Shown here: in pieces, positions 40,175-52,190 of the stretch
Numbering within the stretch: the stretch's first letter is position 1
Layout: each line of letters starts with the position of its first letter
From: Lathyrus oleraceus
Lineage: Eukaryota; Streptophyta; Magnoliopsida; Fabales; Fabaceae
Assembly: GCF_024323335.1 (NCBI RefSeq)
Contig: NC_066583.1
Span: 268,603,416 to 268,667,415 of the forward strand
Length of the DNA: 64,000 nucleotides
Direction: 5' to 3'
Notes under the pieces: model-generated
Told to the model about the DNA's origin: nothing
The model's database searches: none
The model's input: the letters and a program-made list of their open reading frames with translations, nothing else
Translations under genes and position numbers: made by a program

Positions 40175-41398
40175 AATTAAAATCAGGAAAAAAATTAACT
40201 ACTACCCATAATTATGAGAAAATATTACGAAATTTTTTGTGGTCATCATAACATTTAATTAAAAAAAATATTATGAGTTGTTAATCTATAATTAAAACTT
40301 TTAAGTGGGATTGAGAACATTCTTATGATATAATAAAAACACAAAAACAAATGAATAACATAAGTATAAATATTTATACTTACGTGTCAAAAAAAACATA
40401 AGTATACAGTGTCAAAATACATAAGTATAAATATATAGTTGAATAACTTAAGTATAAAAATAAAAAATACAAATGTAAACAAATAACAAAGTATAAAATT
40501 AGTGTGATGTAGAAAGAATCTATTTGAAAGAGAAGTTAAAATGCAAGTAATGTTCCATAGATCTCTTTGGTATAACCGAAGGAATTCCACAATGTATGGT
40601 GAATGAATACTCTTATCATATCTATTGAACTAAAATGCATAATAAAAAAGATAAATGGTATAAAAAGAAATGATCAAATCATGTATGTAACAATATATTT
40701 TTGTTGATATGTTGCTAACAAAATCATAAATTTGACTATTTTACTAACTATTTTCTTATTAAAAAATAAATTTTACTAACTATTTTAAAGGATTATTTGA
40801 AGCCAAAAATTAATTATAGCATGGATCCTGTCTATTTGGAAATAAAAATAAAACACATAAACAACCTACAGCCGAACCATTTCTACTATAAAATAACTTC
40901 TTCGGTAAAATAATTGTTGAGTTCATATCGTTCAAATCTGATATGAACCATCAAAATCTCTTATAGTAGAAGTGATTACTAATCCAAAATCATATTTTCT
41001 ATCCATTTCAAAATTATATTTTTAAATTCAAAAATCAAAAGAACCAATTTTAATGACAGAGTGAAATTGTACGGAATTGGAAGAAACATAGTCGTTCAAA
41101 AAATATAACTAAAAATTACCTGACATACCAAAACGCATTCATAATCTAAAATCTTTGAGTCACTTTCTAGACAAATCATTAAAAAGAATCTTTATTATAT
41201 AGTTTAAGCAAACAAATTGAGGATTTTGACATTGAACCCTAATCTTGCATATATAGATTTTAAATTGAATTTGTGAAATGTGAAACTGAAACACATCGAC
41301 CATTAAAACAGAAATGCATTAATTGTTAAAAGTAGAAAACAAAGCATATACCTTTTTGAATTGAAAAGAAAAAAAATGATGGTGGAAATTCTTGAGAA
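40175..41398. other. Intergenic, no gene seen
   Basis: AT-rich DNA with no supported gene or recognisable element. Confidence 0.5.
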
Positions 41399-41614
41399 TG
41401 TAACAAGCGTGAGTATTGTGGATAATAGTCTCACATTAGTTGGAAATATGGAGACTTGAACATTCATAAGTGCGAGAACCTACCCACCTATCACATTAAG
41501 GTTTTGGATGAATATGTGGGGTGTCTCTTAAAAAGGTGTTGCTCTAAAAGAAGAAATACCACAATGTTCAATGCTCCCTAGTGAAAAACTCCCCAACATA
41601 TGATATCATGAGCC
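41399..41614 (+). mobile_element. TRIM/copia-like LTR with primer-site remnant
   Basis: A 200-bp segment from TGTAACAAGCG (41399) to CTCCCCAACA (41598) reads like a short LTR. It is followed by TATGATATCATGAGCC, a degenerate form of the Met-tRNA primer site TGGTATCAGAGCC. No second LTR or target duplication was found. The phrase GGAGACTTGAACATTCATAAGTG is, as I recall, widespread in legume genomes. Call based on pattern only. Confidence 0.4.
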
Positions 41615-42487
41615 TTTGATTCAAAAAAGGGACTCACTTACTTGTATCGAAAGTCAACGGCGCCACAAGAAATTTACTTTTAAGATTCACTTTTGCTAAA
41701 AGAAGAAATTCACTTTTGAGATTTCAGAAACTAAAATTCAGAAACCCTAATCACCAAATAAATCTCAAACCAACAAATTGAATTGAATAAGAGTACGTTT
41801 TTCAATAGCAAATATGTAGGTTTTTCAACGAAGAGTGATCATGATTATGAAAGAAAATTGAAACATTGTAAGTGGCAAATTGGATATCTCAAGGACGGCT
41901 ACATAAATTTGTGTAGCAACTGACTTTATATGTTTTTGAAAGTTGATCACCCCAATCTAATGAAGTTATATAATTCACCTTGGTAAATGGAAAGTTTTAT
42001 TTGATGAGTAATAATATGATGTTGTGAAGACCAATTTAGAAATCCAACTATTTCAAGTATTACATTAAAGACTCATTTTAATTAAACGACTCTTAATCAT
42101 GATTATATGTGCAAATTGACATCTAAGGGCATGAAAAACTCTATTATATTAATTTTAATTAAGATAAGAAAGTAAATTTGGTATGTATTAACTTTCTTAT
42201 TATTATAGTAGTAGATTATAGTAGATTATAAGAATAAAAAAGTAAATTGATTTTAAAAGATCTCTCTCATTTTAAATCAAGTATGTTTGTAGTAAAATCT
42301 TTCTCCTCCTCCTCCTTTTATATTTAGAATCAAATATATATATATATATATATAAAATAATCCCCTCTCCCCTCTTTCCTAAGATAAAATTTATCTTTTT
42401 CCGCTCTTCTCTATTGAACCAAACCAACCCTTAATCAGTAAGGAATCTGAGAATTTGTAATAAATTATAATTTAATAATTATTTATA
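41615..42487. other. Intergenic, no gene seen
   Basis: AT-rich DNA containing a short (AT)n run near 42,331-42,352. No supported gene. Confidence 0.5.
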
Positions 42488-42496
42488 AAATGAATT

Positions 42497-42677
42497 GAGA
42501 TTAATTACTGTACACTGTCAGTGTAAAAAGTTTTACACCGGCGGTTCATCACCATCACCCGTTTGTATTACTTTATAGATTTTTAAAATAAAAGTCAAAC
42601 TTATTTTAATATCCAACGTCTATAATTAAGTGATGGTGTAAAACTCTTTTACACTGACAGTGTATTTCAATTAATCT
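42497..42677. mobile_element. Mutator-like MITE, 181 bp
   Basis: The ends are inverted: GAGATTAATT at 42497 and AATTAATCTC ending at 42677. The similarity continues inward for over 40 bp (both arms carry CACTGTCAGTGTAAAA and TTTTACACC). The flanks are the identical 9-bp word AAATGAATT (42488-42496 and 42678-42686). A 9-bp target duplication points to the Mutator superfamily. No coding capacity. Confidence 0.85.
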
Positions 42678-42686
42678 CAAATGAAT

Positions 42687-44635
42687 TAGATTAAATTATT
42701 TTAAAATAAAGAACTATTTGTATGAAATAGTCAAAAGATAAAAATAAAAGTTATAATTAAAAAATTTTCCGTTGGAAATCCATAAACCTCTTCTTACTCT
42801 GGTTTGTCTTTTATGGCACAGTAGCTGCGTACACCAGCCATACGTTAAAATGACATCACAATGGTAAGAATTAAAATTTAAAAACATACATGTGCAAATC
42901 TAATATAGATGTATGATGTCATATTGTGCAATAGTTTTTTTTTTAGTATTTTATAAAACTCATGATAAGTTTTTTGAGTAATTATCTTATAAGATTCTCT
43001 TGGATATTATAATGCTTGCACACATTATCCATCAATCATTTTATGATTAATATGTCAATTTATTCAAATACTAGTATTCAAGAGGACACTCTATCTATTT
43101 TTTTTATACACACATCAAGATAAAATATAAATGAATATTTTTTATTTAACTTTTATTTAAATTTAAATTATTCGAATAATAAATAATGTAATATTAATCT
43201 CTCTTTCTCTTCCTCCCCTTCCCCTCCTCTCTCCCTCCCTCTCTCCCTCATCAAAAATATTATTTAAACACAATTATTAGAATTTAAAATAAAATGATAA
43301 ATACACAATGTTAAAAATTGAAAAATGTTGAACAACTAATACCCAATATATTTTTTAAAAAAATTAGGGAGAAGCAATCAATTAATTTTGTTTATTTATT
43401 AAACAATGCGTGTATGTATTTTAAAATATATTAAAATAAATTAATAATAGTATAAACATTATAATAATTAATATGCTTTAATAATAAGTAATAAACAAAC
43501 CGTCCAAAATAAGTAATAAACAAAGCATTCTAGAGAAATCCATTCATGCTCAATCTATATAATAGATAACAAGTAAATATACGTCAATATGATGATTTAG
43601 TTCAATGAGCAGTTTTGATGTGGATACATTTAGCATAAACTTTTTCAATGCATTGAGCAGATATTGTGCAACAACTCTCAAAGATGTTATTATAATGTCT
43701 AAAAACTAAGACTTTAGAGCAATCAATGGCAACTAAACTAAGACTTCAATATCCTAAACCAGCTCCTGCATAGAATATTATAACAACTCTTCAATTCTAA
43801 AAAATAAATTAAGGGTTTGTTTGAAAAGCTTTTTAAAAATTGTTCTTTAGTTTTTGAAAACTTAAAAATTGAAAATGTGTTTGAGGATAATGTTTTGCAG
43901 AACTATTTTTAAGAGGTCGTTTCTATACTTCAGGTTTTTAAAGATAAAATCTGAAACAACTGAGATATGCTTTGTTTTTTACTATTTAATTTTTAATGCT
44001 CTAAAATTAAAAGTAGAAAACACGCGGAAAATTTGTAGTTTTCATTAATGAACAATTTTATGGTTTTAAAATAAAATGGTAAAACGTGTTTGAATGGTTT
44101 TATTAGAGATGTTCGCGGTGCGGTTTGAACGGTTTTAAAGATAAAAATCATCTGAACTGTAAGAGAAAAAAATACGTTGTTCGGTTTGGTTCGGTTGACT
44201 TTTTGAAATAAAACCAAACCAAACTAATGCAGTTTGGATTGATTCGGTTTTTTACAATATTTTTATTGAGTCATACATACACATATAGAGAACAACATAA
44301 CTTTGTGTTTAATCATTCATACATTACTAAATAACATCAAAACTTATCATATTTAGACAAAAAAAATTCATTAAATATAAAAAAAATAGATTAGACAAAA
44401 ATGAAATAAAAAACATATATGAAATAGTAACATAAAATAATATCAAAGACATTATGATAAAACATAAAAAACATATGAGATGAGAGATTAGAGAAGATGA
44501 AAAAAAGATCATAAGAGATGCGAGATTGAGAAATAAGGTGCGATAAAAACGTAATTGGAAGAGAAAATAGTAACATAAAAAAATAAAAAATAAAGAGCAT
44601 AAAAGAGAAAATATTAGAGTAGAAAAGGTGAAACC
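42687..44635. other. Intergenic, with two possible MITE ends
   Basis: AT-rich DNA. A T-rich terminus-like segment starts near 43,813 (GGGTTTGTTTGAAAAGC). A hAT-like segment lies at about 44,105-44,260 (GTTCGCGGTGCGGTTTG, then GGTTTGGTTCGGTT). Neither has a partner end or a target duplication. A polypyrimidine run lies at 43,200-43,250. No gene. Confidence 0.4.
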
Positions 44636-45061
44636 TGTTGGAAATCCTCCAAAATCTATGGAGAATTTCAATCAATCTTGATGAACAAAATTGTTATTAC
44701 CCACACAATAGCAATGAAAAGATAAGGACAATGGAGAAAGAAAGTAAAGAACGATGAATGAGAAGAGTAATAAAATTCTGCAGAGTTTCTCTCTGTCCAC
44801 AAACTGTGGAAAACTTCTTATTCACTTTGCAACTGCAAAATACTGTGAATTACAAGTGTTGTGAGTACTCTATTCACCTCTGTTACAAAATAAGGGTTCT
44901 CGCTCTATTTATAGATTTAGATTAACTTGGACCTTAAGTCAAAGCCCAAAACTATAAAAGCCCAAAATTAGCTAACACTACTAAAATATGCATAGGTGGT
45001 TTGACACTTCCTTACTCTGTCGAGCTACCTGCTTCGACACAAGGAATTACAATTCAACCCA
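44636..45061 (-). repeat. 3' LTR of the outer minus-strand copia element
   Basis: On the minus strand the LTR starts at 45061 (TGGGTTGAATTG) directly after the purine-rich AATTAGGTGG. It ends at 44636 (TTTCCAACA), giving 426 bp. A TATA box (TATAAATA) lies at 44913-44906. The start is chosen from the TG and the purine tract, so it could be off by a few bases. The matching 5' LTR must lie beyond the right edge of the window. Confidence 0.7.
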
Positions 45062-48000
45062 CCACCTAATTCATTGTGTCTAAGCTATCTACATTCATCA
45101 TAGCTCTTAGCCTTCTGAACACTTCGACCTGCACTCCCTTCATCATGATGTCTGCAATCTGATTCTCAGTTCTGCAGTGTTCCACATTCATCTTCCCATA
45201 TGCTACCTGCTCTCGAAGATAATGGAACCTCATCTCGATGTGCTTGCTTCAACCATATGCTATCAGATTCTTCGCCATATTGATAGTTGACATGCTATTG
45301 ATCTTCATGGTAATTTCTCCACGACTCTTTGTTGTTATCTCATCGACCAGATTCACCATCCATGTTGCTTGACATGCACAAAGATAAACAACTATGTATT
45401 CTGCTTCACACGATGATAATGCCACTATTGGCTCTTTTCTCGAACTCCAAGCAACTGGTACACCACCTAGCATACACACATAGCCATCCGTGGATTTTCG
45501 ATAATCAGCATCACTACACCAACTTGAGTCAGTGTATCCCACTAATATGCATTCTTTTCCTTCATCAACTGCAAGAAACAAAATGCCATAGTCGAGAGTT
45601 CCTTTCAGATATCTTAGTATCCTCTTCACCACTGCTAGATGTGATACCTTTGGCTTCTGCATGAACCTACTCACCATACCTACACTGTATACTAAGTCAG
45701 GCCTTGTGTGACAAAGGTATTGAAGTGACCCAATAAGTCTTCTATATTGGGTTGGGTCGACATCATCTTCATCTGAATCTTTCGACAGTTGTAATTAGGG
45801 TTTTGCTGAAGTCGAAGTTGGGTTGCAATCTTTCATCTCAAATCTCTTGAGTATTTCGCATGTATACCTTCTTTGATGCATCATCAAACCTCTACCACTC
45901 TTCTAGAATTCGATGCCAAGAAAATACGAAATGTCACCCAGATCTGACATTTCGAATTCCTTGTTGAGATCACCTTTGAAGTCTTCGATCTCCTTCTTGC
46001 AGCTACCTGTTATCAACAGGTCATCGACATAGAGGCATAGTATAAGCAATTCACTCTTGCTTCTTCTTACATATACTCCATGTTCAGATTTGCACTTCAA
46101 AAATTCCTTTTCCCTTAGAAAGCCATCTATCTTCTTGTTCCAAGCTCTTGGAGCTTGTTTAAGTCCGTACATGGCTTTATGCAGCCTGTACACCTTTCTT
46201 TCTTCGCCATGTTTCATAAACCCAGTTGGTTGTGCAACATAGACTTCTTCTTTTAAGGGGCCATTAAAGAATGCATATTTCACATCCATCTGACGCATCT
46301 GCCAGTTGTTCATGTTTGCTAGACCAACAACCAACCTGATTGTTTCGATCCTAGCAACAGGTGCAAAAACTTCATCGAAGTCGATTCCTTCTTTCTAAAG
46401 AAATCCTTTCGCCACAAGTCTCGCCTTGTGTTGAGTCACTTATCCTTTGGTATTCAACTTCACCTTGTATACCCACTTCACATTGATTGCCTTCTTGTCT
46501 TGGGGCAATTCGACAAGTGACCAAGTGTTGTTTACTTCAATTAACTTCATCTTTTCATCCATTGCTTTCATCCACTTCGAATCTTTCAATGTCTCAGCTG
46601 CATTGACAGGTTCGACATCTGCGTAGAAAGCATGATGTACCAGCTCACCTTCTTCATCGACCACATCATCTGATGTAATCACACATTCTTGTAATCTTGC
46701 AGACATGTGTCTTGTTCTCTGAGGTCTGCTTGTACTTGCTTCACCTCTGACTTCTTCATGTCGAACTTCTCTTTCGACTTCACTAGCTGGTTCATCATAA
46801 AAGATTTTCACTGAATCTTTCTTGACATTCTCAGTTCAATCCCACTCCTTAAGCTCATCTATGATCACGTCCCTGCTGATCACTACTTTCTTATTCACTG
46901 GGTCGAACAACTTGTATCCTCTAGTTGAATGTATCATATCAGGATCATATGAGTGGACTTGTCATCAAGTTTTCTTCTCAACTAATCTGGCACATGCCTA
47001 TGTGCTATAGATCCAAACACCCTCAGATGACTCAAGCTAGGCTTGACACCAGACCAATATTCTTCTGGCGTGATTCCTTCTAGATTCTTCGTCGGACATC
47101 TATTCAGGATATATGTCACAGTCGACACAACTTCTCCCCATAATTCTTTGGGTAGATGCTTGACTTTCAACATACTTCTAACCATATTTGTAATGGTTAT
47201 ATTCTTCCTCTTTGCGACTCTATTCTGCCGTGGAGTGTATGGTGGCACCACCTCATGCACAATCACTTATTTCATATATAATGCATCGAAGTCTTTCGAC
47301 ACATATTCTCCACCACCATCAGTTCTCAAAATCTTGATCTTTCGACCGCTCTGTCTTTCGACCATAGATTTAAACTTGGCAAATACCTTGATCACTTCAC
47401 TTTTCTTCTAGATCAGGTAAGACCACAATTTTCGACTGAAATCATATATGAAGGTAACAAAGTATTTGTTACCTCCAATCGAATCCACCTGGAGAGGACC
47501 ACATACATCAGAGTATATGACTTCAAGAATTGCCTTCGACCTGCTTCCCGCATCCTTACTGAAGTTGTTCTTATGCTTCTTTGCCTGCACACATTCTTCA
47601 CACACTTCGTTTAGAATGTTGATTTTTGGTAATCCTGAAACCATATTTCTTCTCTTCAAATCTCTGATGTCTTTGAAATTGAGATGGCCAAGTCTGTAAT
47701 GCCATATCCATTCATCTCTGCTGACTGATGTTGCAAGGCACTTATGCTCCATCACATTTAGTTTAATCTTGAAGGTTCTATTATGAGACATGGAGCCTTC
47801 AAGATTAACCTTCCATTTGAGTCGAGAACTTTCATCGTCTTGTCTTCGATCGACACCTTGTAGTTCTTTTCGACCAACTGCCCTATACTCAGCAAATTAC
47901 TCTTCATGCCTGGTATGTACAACACATTTGAAATTACTGACCTCTTGTCATCTTTCCTCATAATCAGAACATCACCAACACCTTCATCTGCTAGAGTGTT

Positions 48001-48871
48001 ATCATTTGTAAATCTCACCATATTCTTCATTGAGGGTTTTATGTTTGACAAACCAATCTTTTCTTCCAGACATGTGTAATGAGCATCCTGAGTCCAAGTA
48101 CCACCGGTCCTTGAATCTCTCTTCTTATCTTGTTGTGATCATCAACAACGTCTCTTCTTCTTCGTGTTTTGCCAGCTTTGCATAAGTTTCTTGATTCTTC
48201 TGCTTTTCTGGACAATCACTAGAATAGTGACCATACCTTTGACAATTATAACACTGAATGTGACTCTTGTCTGGCTTTTGACCACCACCTCTTCCTCTAC
48301 CTGCAACACCACCTCTTTGGTTGCCTTGGTTCTAGGGTTTTCTCTGATTCGACCAGTTTTCTTCTTGCTGATTTCGACCAGTCGAATTGTTATAGCCTTC
48401 TCTGCCTTTGTTGCTATTCCAACTTCTTTTGCCTTTTCTTTCTTTTGCCGATTGAGCCCGCAAAGCCATATCACTCTTCGACTTTCCTGCATCTCTTTCA
48501 ACCATTCTTTATTCATGAGATTCAAGCGTCCCTTAAAGCTCTTCCTTTGTCAGTTTTGACAAATATTTCGACTCTTCTATGGCTACTACCACGTGGTCAA
48601 ACTTTGGAGCCAACGACCTCAAGATCTTTCCAACAACAGATATTGATGCCAACACTTCTCCACATACCTTGATTTGATTCACCAGTTTCATAACCTTGGT
48701 GAAGAAATCACTTATGCTTTCATTTTCTTCCATCTGAAGCAATTCATACGTTCTTTTGTGAGTTTGTAACCTCACATCTTTCACCTTCTTCGCGCCTCCA
48801 AACGATTTCTCAAGAATTTCCCATGCTTCTTTCGCTGACTCTGCATCACTAACCTTTTTGTTGATTCTAAG
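45062..48871 (-). pseudogene. Outer Ty1/copia gag-pol, minus strand, 5' part displaced
   Basis: Read right to left: a UBN2-type gag from 48871 (AKEAWEILEKSFGG); a CCHC knuckle near 48,255-48,215 (CYNCQRYGHYSSDC); a protease remnant near 48,090; pre-integrase (HYRLGHLNF) and integrase near 47,790-47,000; reverse transcriptase near 46,500-45,900 with an intact YVDD at about 46,040; RNase H near 45,680-45,130. Stops and frame changes occur in gag, protease, integrase and RT (for example between 46,440 and 46,334 and between 45,903 and 45,677), so it is dead. The gag N-terminus is cut off at 48,871 by the SIRE element. It resembles the plus-strand copia at 30.4 kb in domain wording but has a different LTR. 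Confidence 0.88.
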
Positions 48872-49958
48872 TGTTGGCAGCAATTTTGGTAAAACAAAGA
48901 GTGTTCACAAGATGTCATGTGTGATGTCTTAACATAAGATATCATATGTACCTGTTGGAGTTAAAGAACATGTGCAAGCAGGATTGTTTCAGAATGCCAT
49001 ATACAATGACAAGGCTTCTGATATTGGTTATACCTGCTGGAGCTTAACTGGAAGACATGTTCATGCAGGATTGTTTCAGATGACATACACAATGTCATGA
49101 TATCTGATATGGCTATACCTGCTATAAAAAGAAATATGGATTATGCAGGATTTTTCCAGATGTCAGACCCGATGTCATGACATCCTGTACACAAAATATT
49201 CAGTATGAATGTCTGGTGTTTTGTGATTACACAATTAATGGCAATCATTGGTTGATTGAAGATGTGGCTAGCTGGCGCATTCTATCAGGGATTTCAACCA
49301 GATTTACTTATTTTCCAGGGAGATCTATACAGCTGTTATAAAAAGATTTGATTGGAAAATAGATTTAGGGTTTTCAAGATGTCCAATGTTTCTATAAAAG
49401 GGGAATCAGAAAACCTGTTTGAACACACAACCAAGACTGAGCGAAATTTAGAGAGAGAGCTAGGGTTTGTGTCTGTAGGTCATTCAAGTCATCCATTGAT
49501 GATTGAATTGGACTGATTTGTCTTCTTGATCAAAGTTGTGAAGCAAGATCAAGAGTGTGTCTTCTTGATTGAAACTGTGAAGTAAAATCAAGAGTTTGTA
49601 ATTGAAAAGTATTTTCTTTTCACAAGGGATTGTTGTTTAAAATCACGGGTGTGTGATTGTAAGGGAAGTGAGTGAGTTCTCATATCTAAGAGTGCTTAGG
49701 TAGAAATTGCACGGGTAGAGATTAGGTGAGAAAGACTGTAACTTGGTGAAGTGTACGGATAGTCTTTGAACTAATTCTATTATAGTGAATTTCCTTCCTG
49801 GCTTGGTAGCCCCCAGACGTAGGTGAGTTGCACCGAACTGGGTTAACAATTGCTTGTGTGATTTGCTTTACAATTCCGTTTAATTATCCATTGTGTATTA
49901 ACAGATATTAGTGTCGTGACATTACCTTCGATACATTATATCTGATACCAGAATTTCA
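48872..49958 (+). repeat. 5' LTR of a SIRE/Maximus copia element
   Basis: Starts TGTTGGCAGCAATTTTGG at 48872, within the outer copia gag, and ends CA at 49958 (1,087 bp). The 5 bp before it, CTAAG (48867-48871), should recur at the far end outside the window. A TATA box (TATAAAAG) lies at 49393-49400. Upstream of it are three tandem units of 82-85 bp (starting 48951, 49033 and 49118). The third contains the perfect palindrome GATGTCATGACATC (49171-49184). Confidence 0.88.
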
Positions 49959-49960
49959 AT

Positions 49961-49972
49961 TGGTATCAGAGC
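49961..49972 (+). other. Primer-binding site (initiator Met-tRNA)
   Basis: TGGTATCAGAGC, two bases after the LTR end, is the standard plant copia primer site complementary to initiator Met-tRNA. TGGTATCAGA also pairs perfectly with TCTGATACCA at 49941-49950 in the LTR end, giving a 10-bp stem with a 10-nt loop. Confidence 0.93.
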
Positions 49973-50026
49973 AGGCATCCTGCTCTGGCTCTGGGTGAGA
50001 TCTAGGGAGAAAACATTTTGTGTACA

Positions 50027-50672
50027 ATGGAGAGGGATGGAGGATCTGTTCATAGGCCATCAATTTTGGATGGTTCTAACTATGACTATTGGAAACCAAG
50101 AATGGTAGCCTTTTTAAAATCCCTTGATAACAAGGCTTGGAAAGCTGTCTTGACAGGCTGGGTGCATCCTGTTGTTACTAAAGAAGGAGAAGCCATTACT
50201 GAGAAAAAGCCTGAAGAACAATGGTCCAAGGAAGAGGATGATCTTGCTCTTGGAAATTCTAAAGCTTTGAATGCCATCTTCAATGGAGTGGACAAGAATA
50301 TTTTCAGGTTGATAAATAACTGTGAAATAGCCAAAGAGGCTTGGGACATTCTCAAGACCACTCATGAAGGCACATCTAGGGTAAAGATGTCTAGACTTCA
50401 GCTGCTCACCTCCAAGTTTGAAAACCTAAGAATGAAAGAAGATGAAAATATTCATGAATTTTACATGAGCATTCTTGAAATTACCAATGCCTCTGGAGCT
50501 TTGGGCGAGAAGATGTCAGATGAAAAGCGGGTAAGAAAAATATTAAGATCACTCCCCAAGAGATTTGCTATGAAAGTCACAGCCATAGAAGAATCTCAAG
50601 ACATCTCAAATATGAGAGTGGATGAGCTAATTGGGTCCCTCCAAACATTTGAGATGGGAATATGTGAGGGAG
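50027..50672 (+). pseudogene. SIRE/Maximus gag, 5' half
   Basis: The gag frame starts at ATG 50027 (MERDGGSVHRPSILDG), 54 nt after the primer site. A TTG nine bases earlier is not a plausible start. It has the copia gag fold (UBN2 type: DYWKPRM, AKEAWDILKTTHEG, RILRSLPKRFAMKVTAIEE). After 215 complete codons it is interrupted at 50,673 by the Athila-like element and continues in the same phase at 62,943. It is otherwise undamaged over this half. Confidence 0.92.
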
Positions 50673-52175
50673 TGTTGAAACAGTTTTTAAGTGTCGGGTT
50701 TTGTTATCGTATCCACAGAGATTGTAAGATATCACTGCCGTTCAATGGTTGAATTAATCTTAACTTAATGTAACACTAGGGTTTTGGTTTTAATCAAGTT
50801 ATCTTGCATACAAAGTAATTAATTGCGGTAAAAGTTATGTTTTGATTAATATGAGAAATATTGTCAAAGTTAGGTTTCAATGATTACATTTGCTTTGCAT
50901 GTTTTTGCACGGTCAACAATATTATAAACTCCTTTAGATGATAAATTATTTCACAAGGTCCTCTCAATGCGTTTCTCTCGAACACCCATTGTGAGTTTTG
51001 TCATTTTGATCCATTGTTTCTCTCGAACACAATCTATCAAAATGACAACTTTTTGGTTCAACCTTATGGTGAACAAAATCATTCGTTACTATCTCTAGCT
51101 AACAAACAAGTTTGGATGAAAACCTAGGTCAAGAATCGGTAAACATCTCTCGATCAAATACCAACACAAAGAGTTTTAAATAGAAACAAAGTTTTCATCA
51201 TATATTTACCGTTAAAGAGTTTACAAATGAGGATCCTTACATTTACACACAAAGCTTGGAAATCACCTACATCTAACCTTGACAAATGGAGACTTAGCTA
51301 CTCATTTTCATGGTAGCTTGGTCGGCAAGTAAGAAAAGAGGGTTGATCAACATCCAAGTCGAATGATCGAAGTTGGATGGGAATCCACCTTCTTTTTGTG
51401 GAAGATGGTTGCTAGATGAAGAGAAATGAAATTAGGGCATAAAATCTCCCACAAAGCAATGCTGTAAAATATCTAGGAGAAAGTACAAAAAATGGAAAAG
51501 TTGGTAAAAATGAGGTATGGGCTCAAAAAGTGGCACCTGCTACTTATAGACAAGTGCAGAACTGTCACGTTCGCTAGGCGAGCAGAATGGCTCGCCTAGC
51601 GAAGGCCAAAAATGGGCACAAAATGCCCCTGCGCCCAGAGAAAACTGGGCCTGTGGAACTGTCATGTTCGCCTAGCGAACAGACCTTCGCCTAGCGAAGA
51701 ACTCGCTTCAACCTTCGCCCCAGCGAGGTTGAGAGGTTTTGCTACTGGAATGCTCGCTGGGGACTCGCTAGAGCCTCGCCTAGCGAGTTAGTGCTGGCTG
51801 CTCTTTTCACCAAAGCAGACTGAATTCGCTGCCACTTCGCCTTCAGTTCGCCTAGCGAATTAATTAACCAATTTACTGGAGCCTTTCGCCAGGAGCTCGC
51901 CTAGCGAAGGTTTTGCTTCGCCACATCCTCGCCTAGCGAGCTGGCAGATAGAATGCTTGTGAACTTGGTTCCTTTGCCAATTTTCTTGTGTCTTCATTTT
52001 CAATTAGTTCATGCCTTTTCCTGCACAATAACACACAAATCAAAGGCACCAAGCTTGCTTATCAATGTGATGCATTCTATGTAAAATGAATGTGGTTTTG
52101 ACCACATTAGCAAGGAATAAGAGTGAAAGATGCCCACATATGATAGCTCAAATAAGCACTTTTGGGCATCTAACA
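50673..52175 (-). repeat. 3' LTR of the Athila/Cyclops-like element
   Basis: 1,503 bp from TGTTGAAAC to GGGCATCTAACA on the plus strand. A minus-strand TATA box (CTATAAG) lies at 51549-51543. Upstream of it (51571-51940) are seven copies of CGCCTAGCG and one reverse-complement copy. Confidence 0.96.
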
Positions 52176-52190
52176 ACTCTCCCCAACTAG
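52176..52190 (-). other. Polypurine tract of the Athila/Cyclops-like element
   Basis: Read on the minus strand, AGTTGGGGAGAGT directly precedes the 3' LTR start. This is the expected plus-strand primer. Confidence 0.8.

Noticed and set aside
44105..44260. A complete hAT element
   Set aside because: GGTTTGGTTCGGTT-type words resemble a hAT MITE, but there is no second end and no 8-bp duplication.
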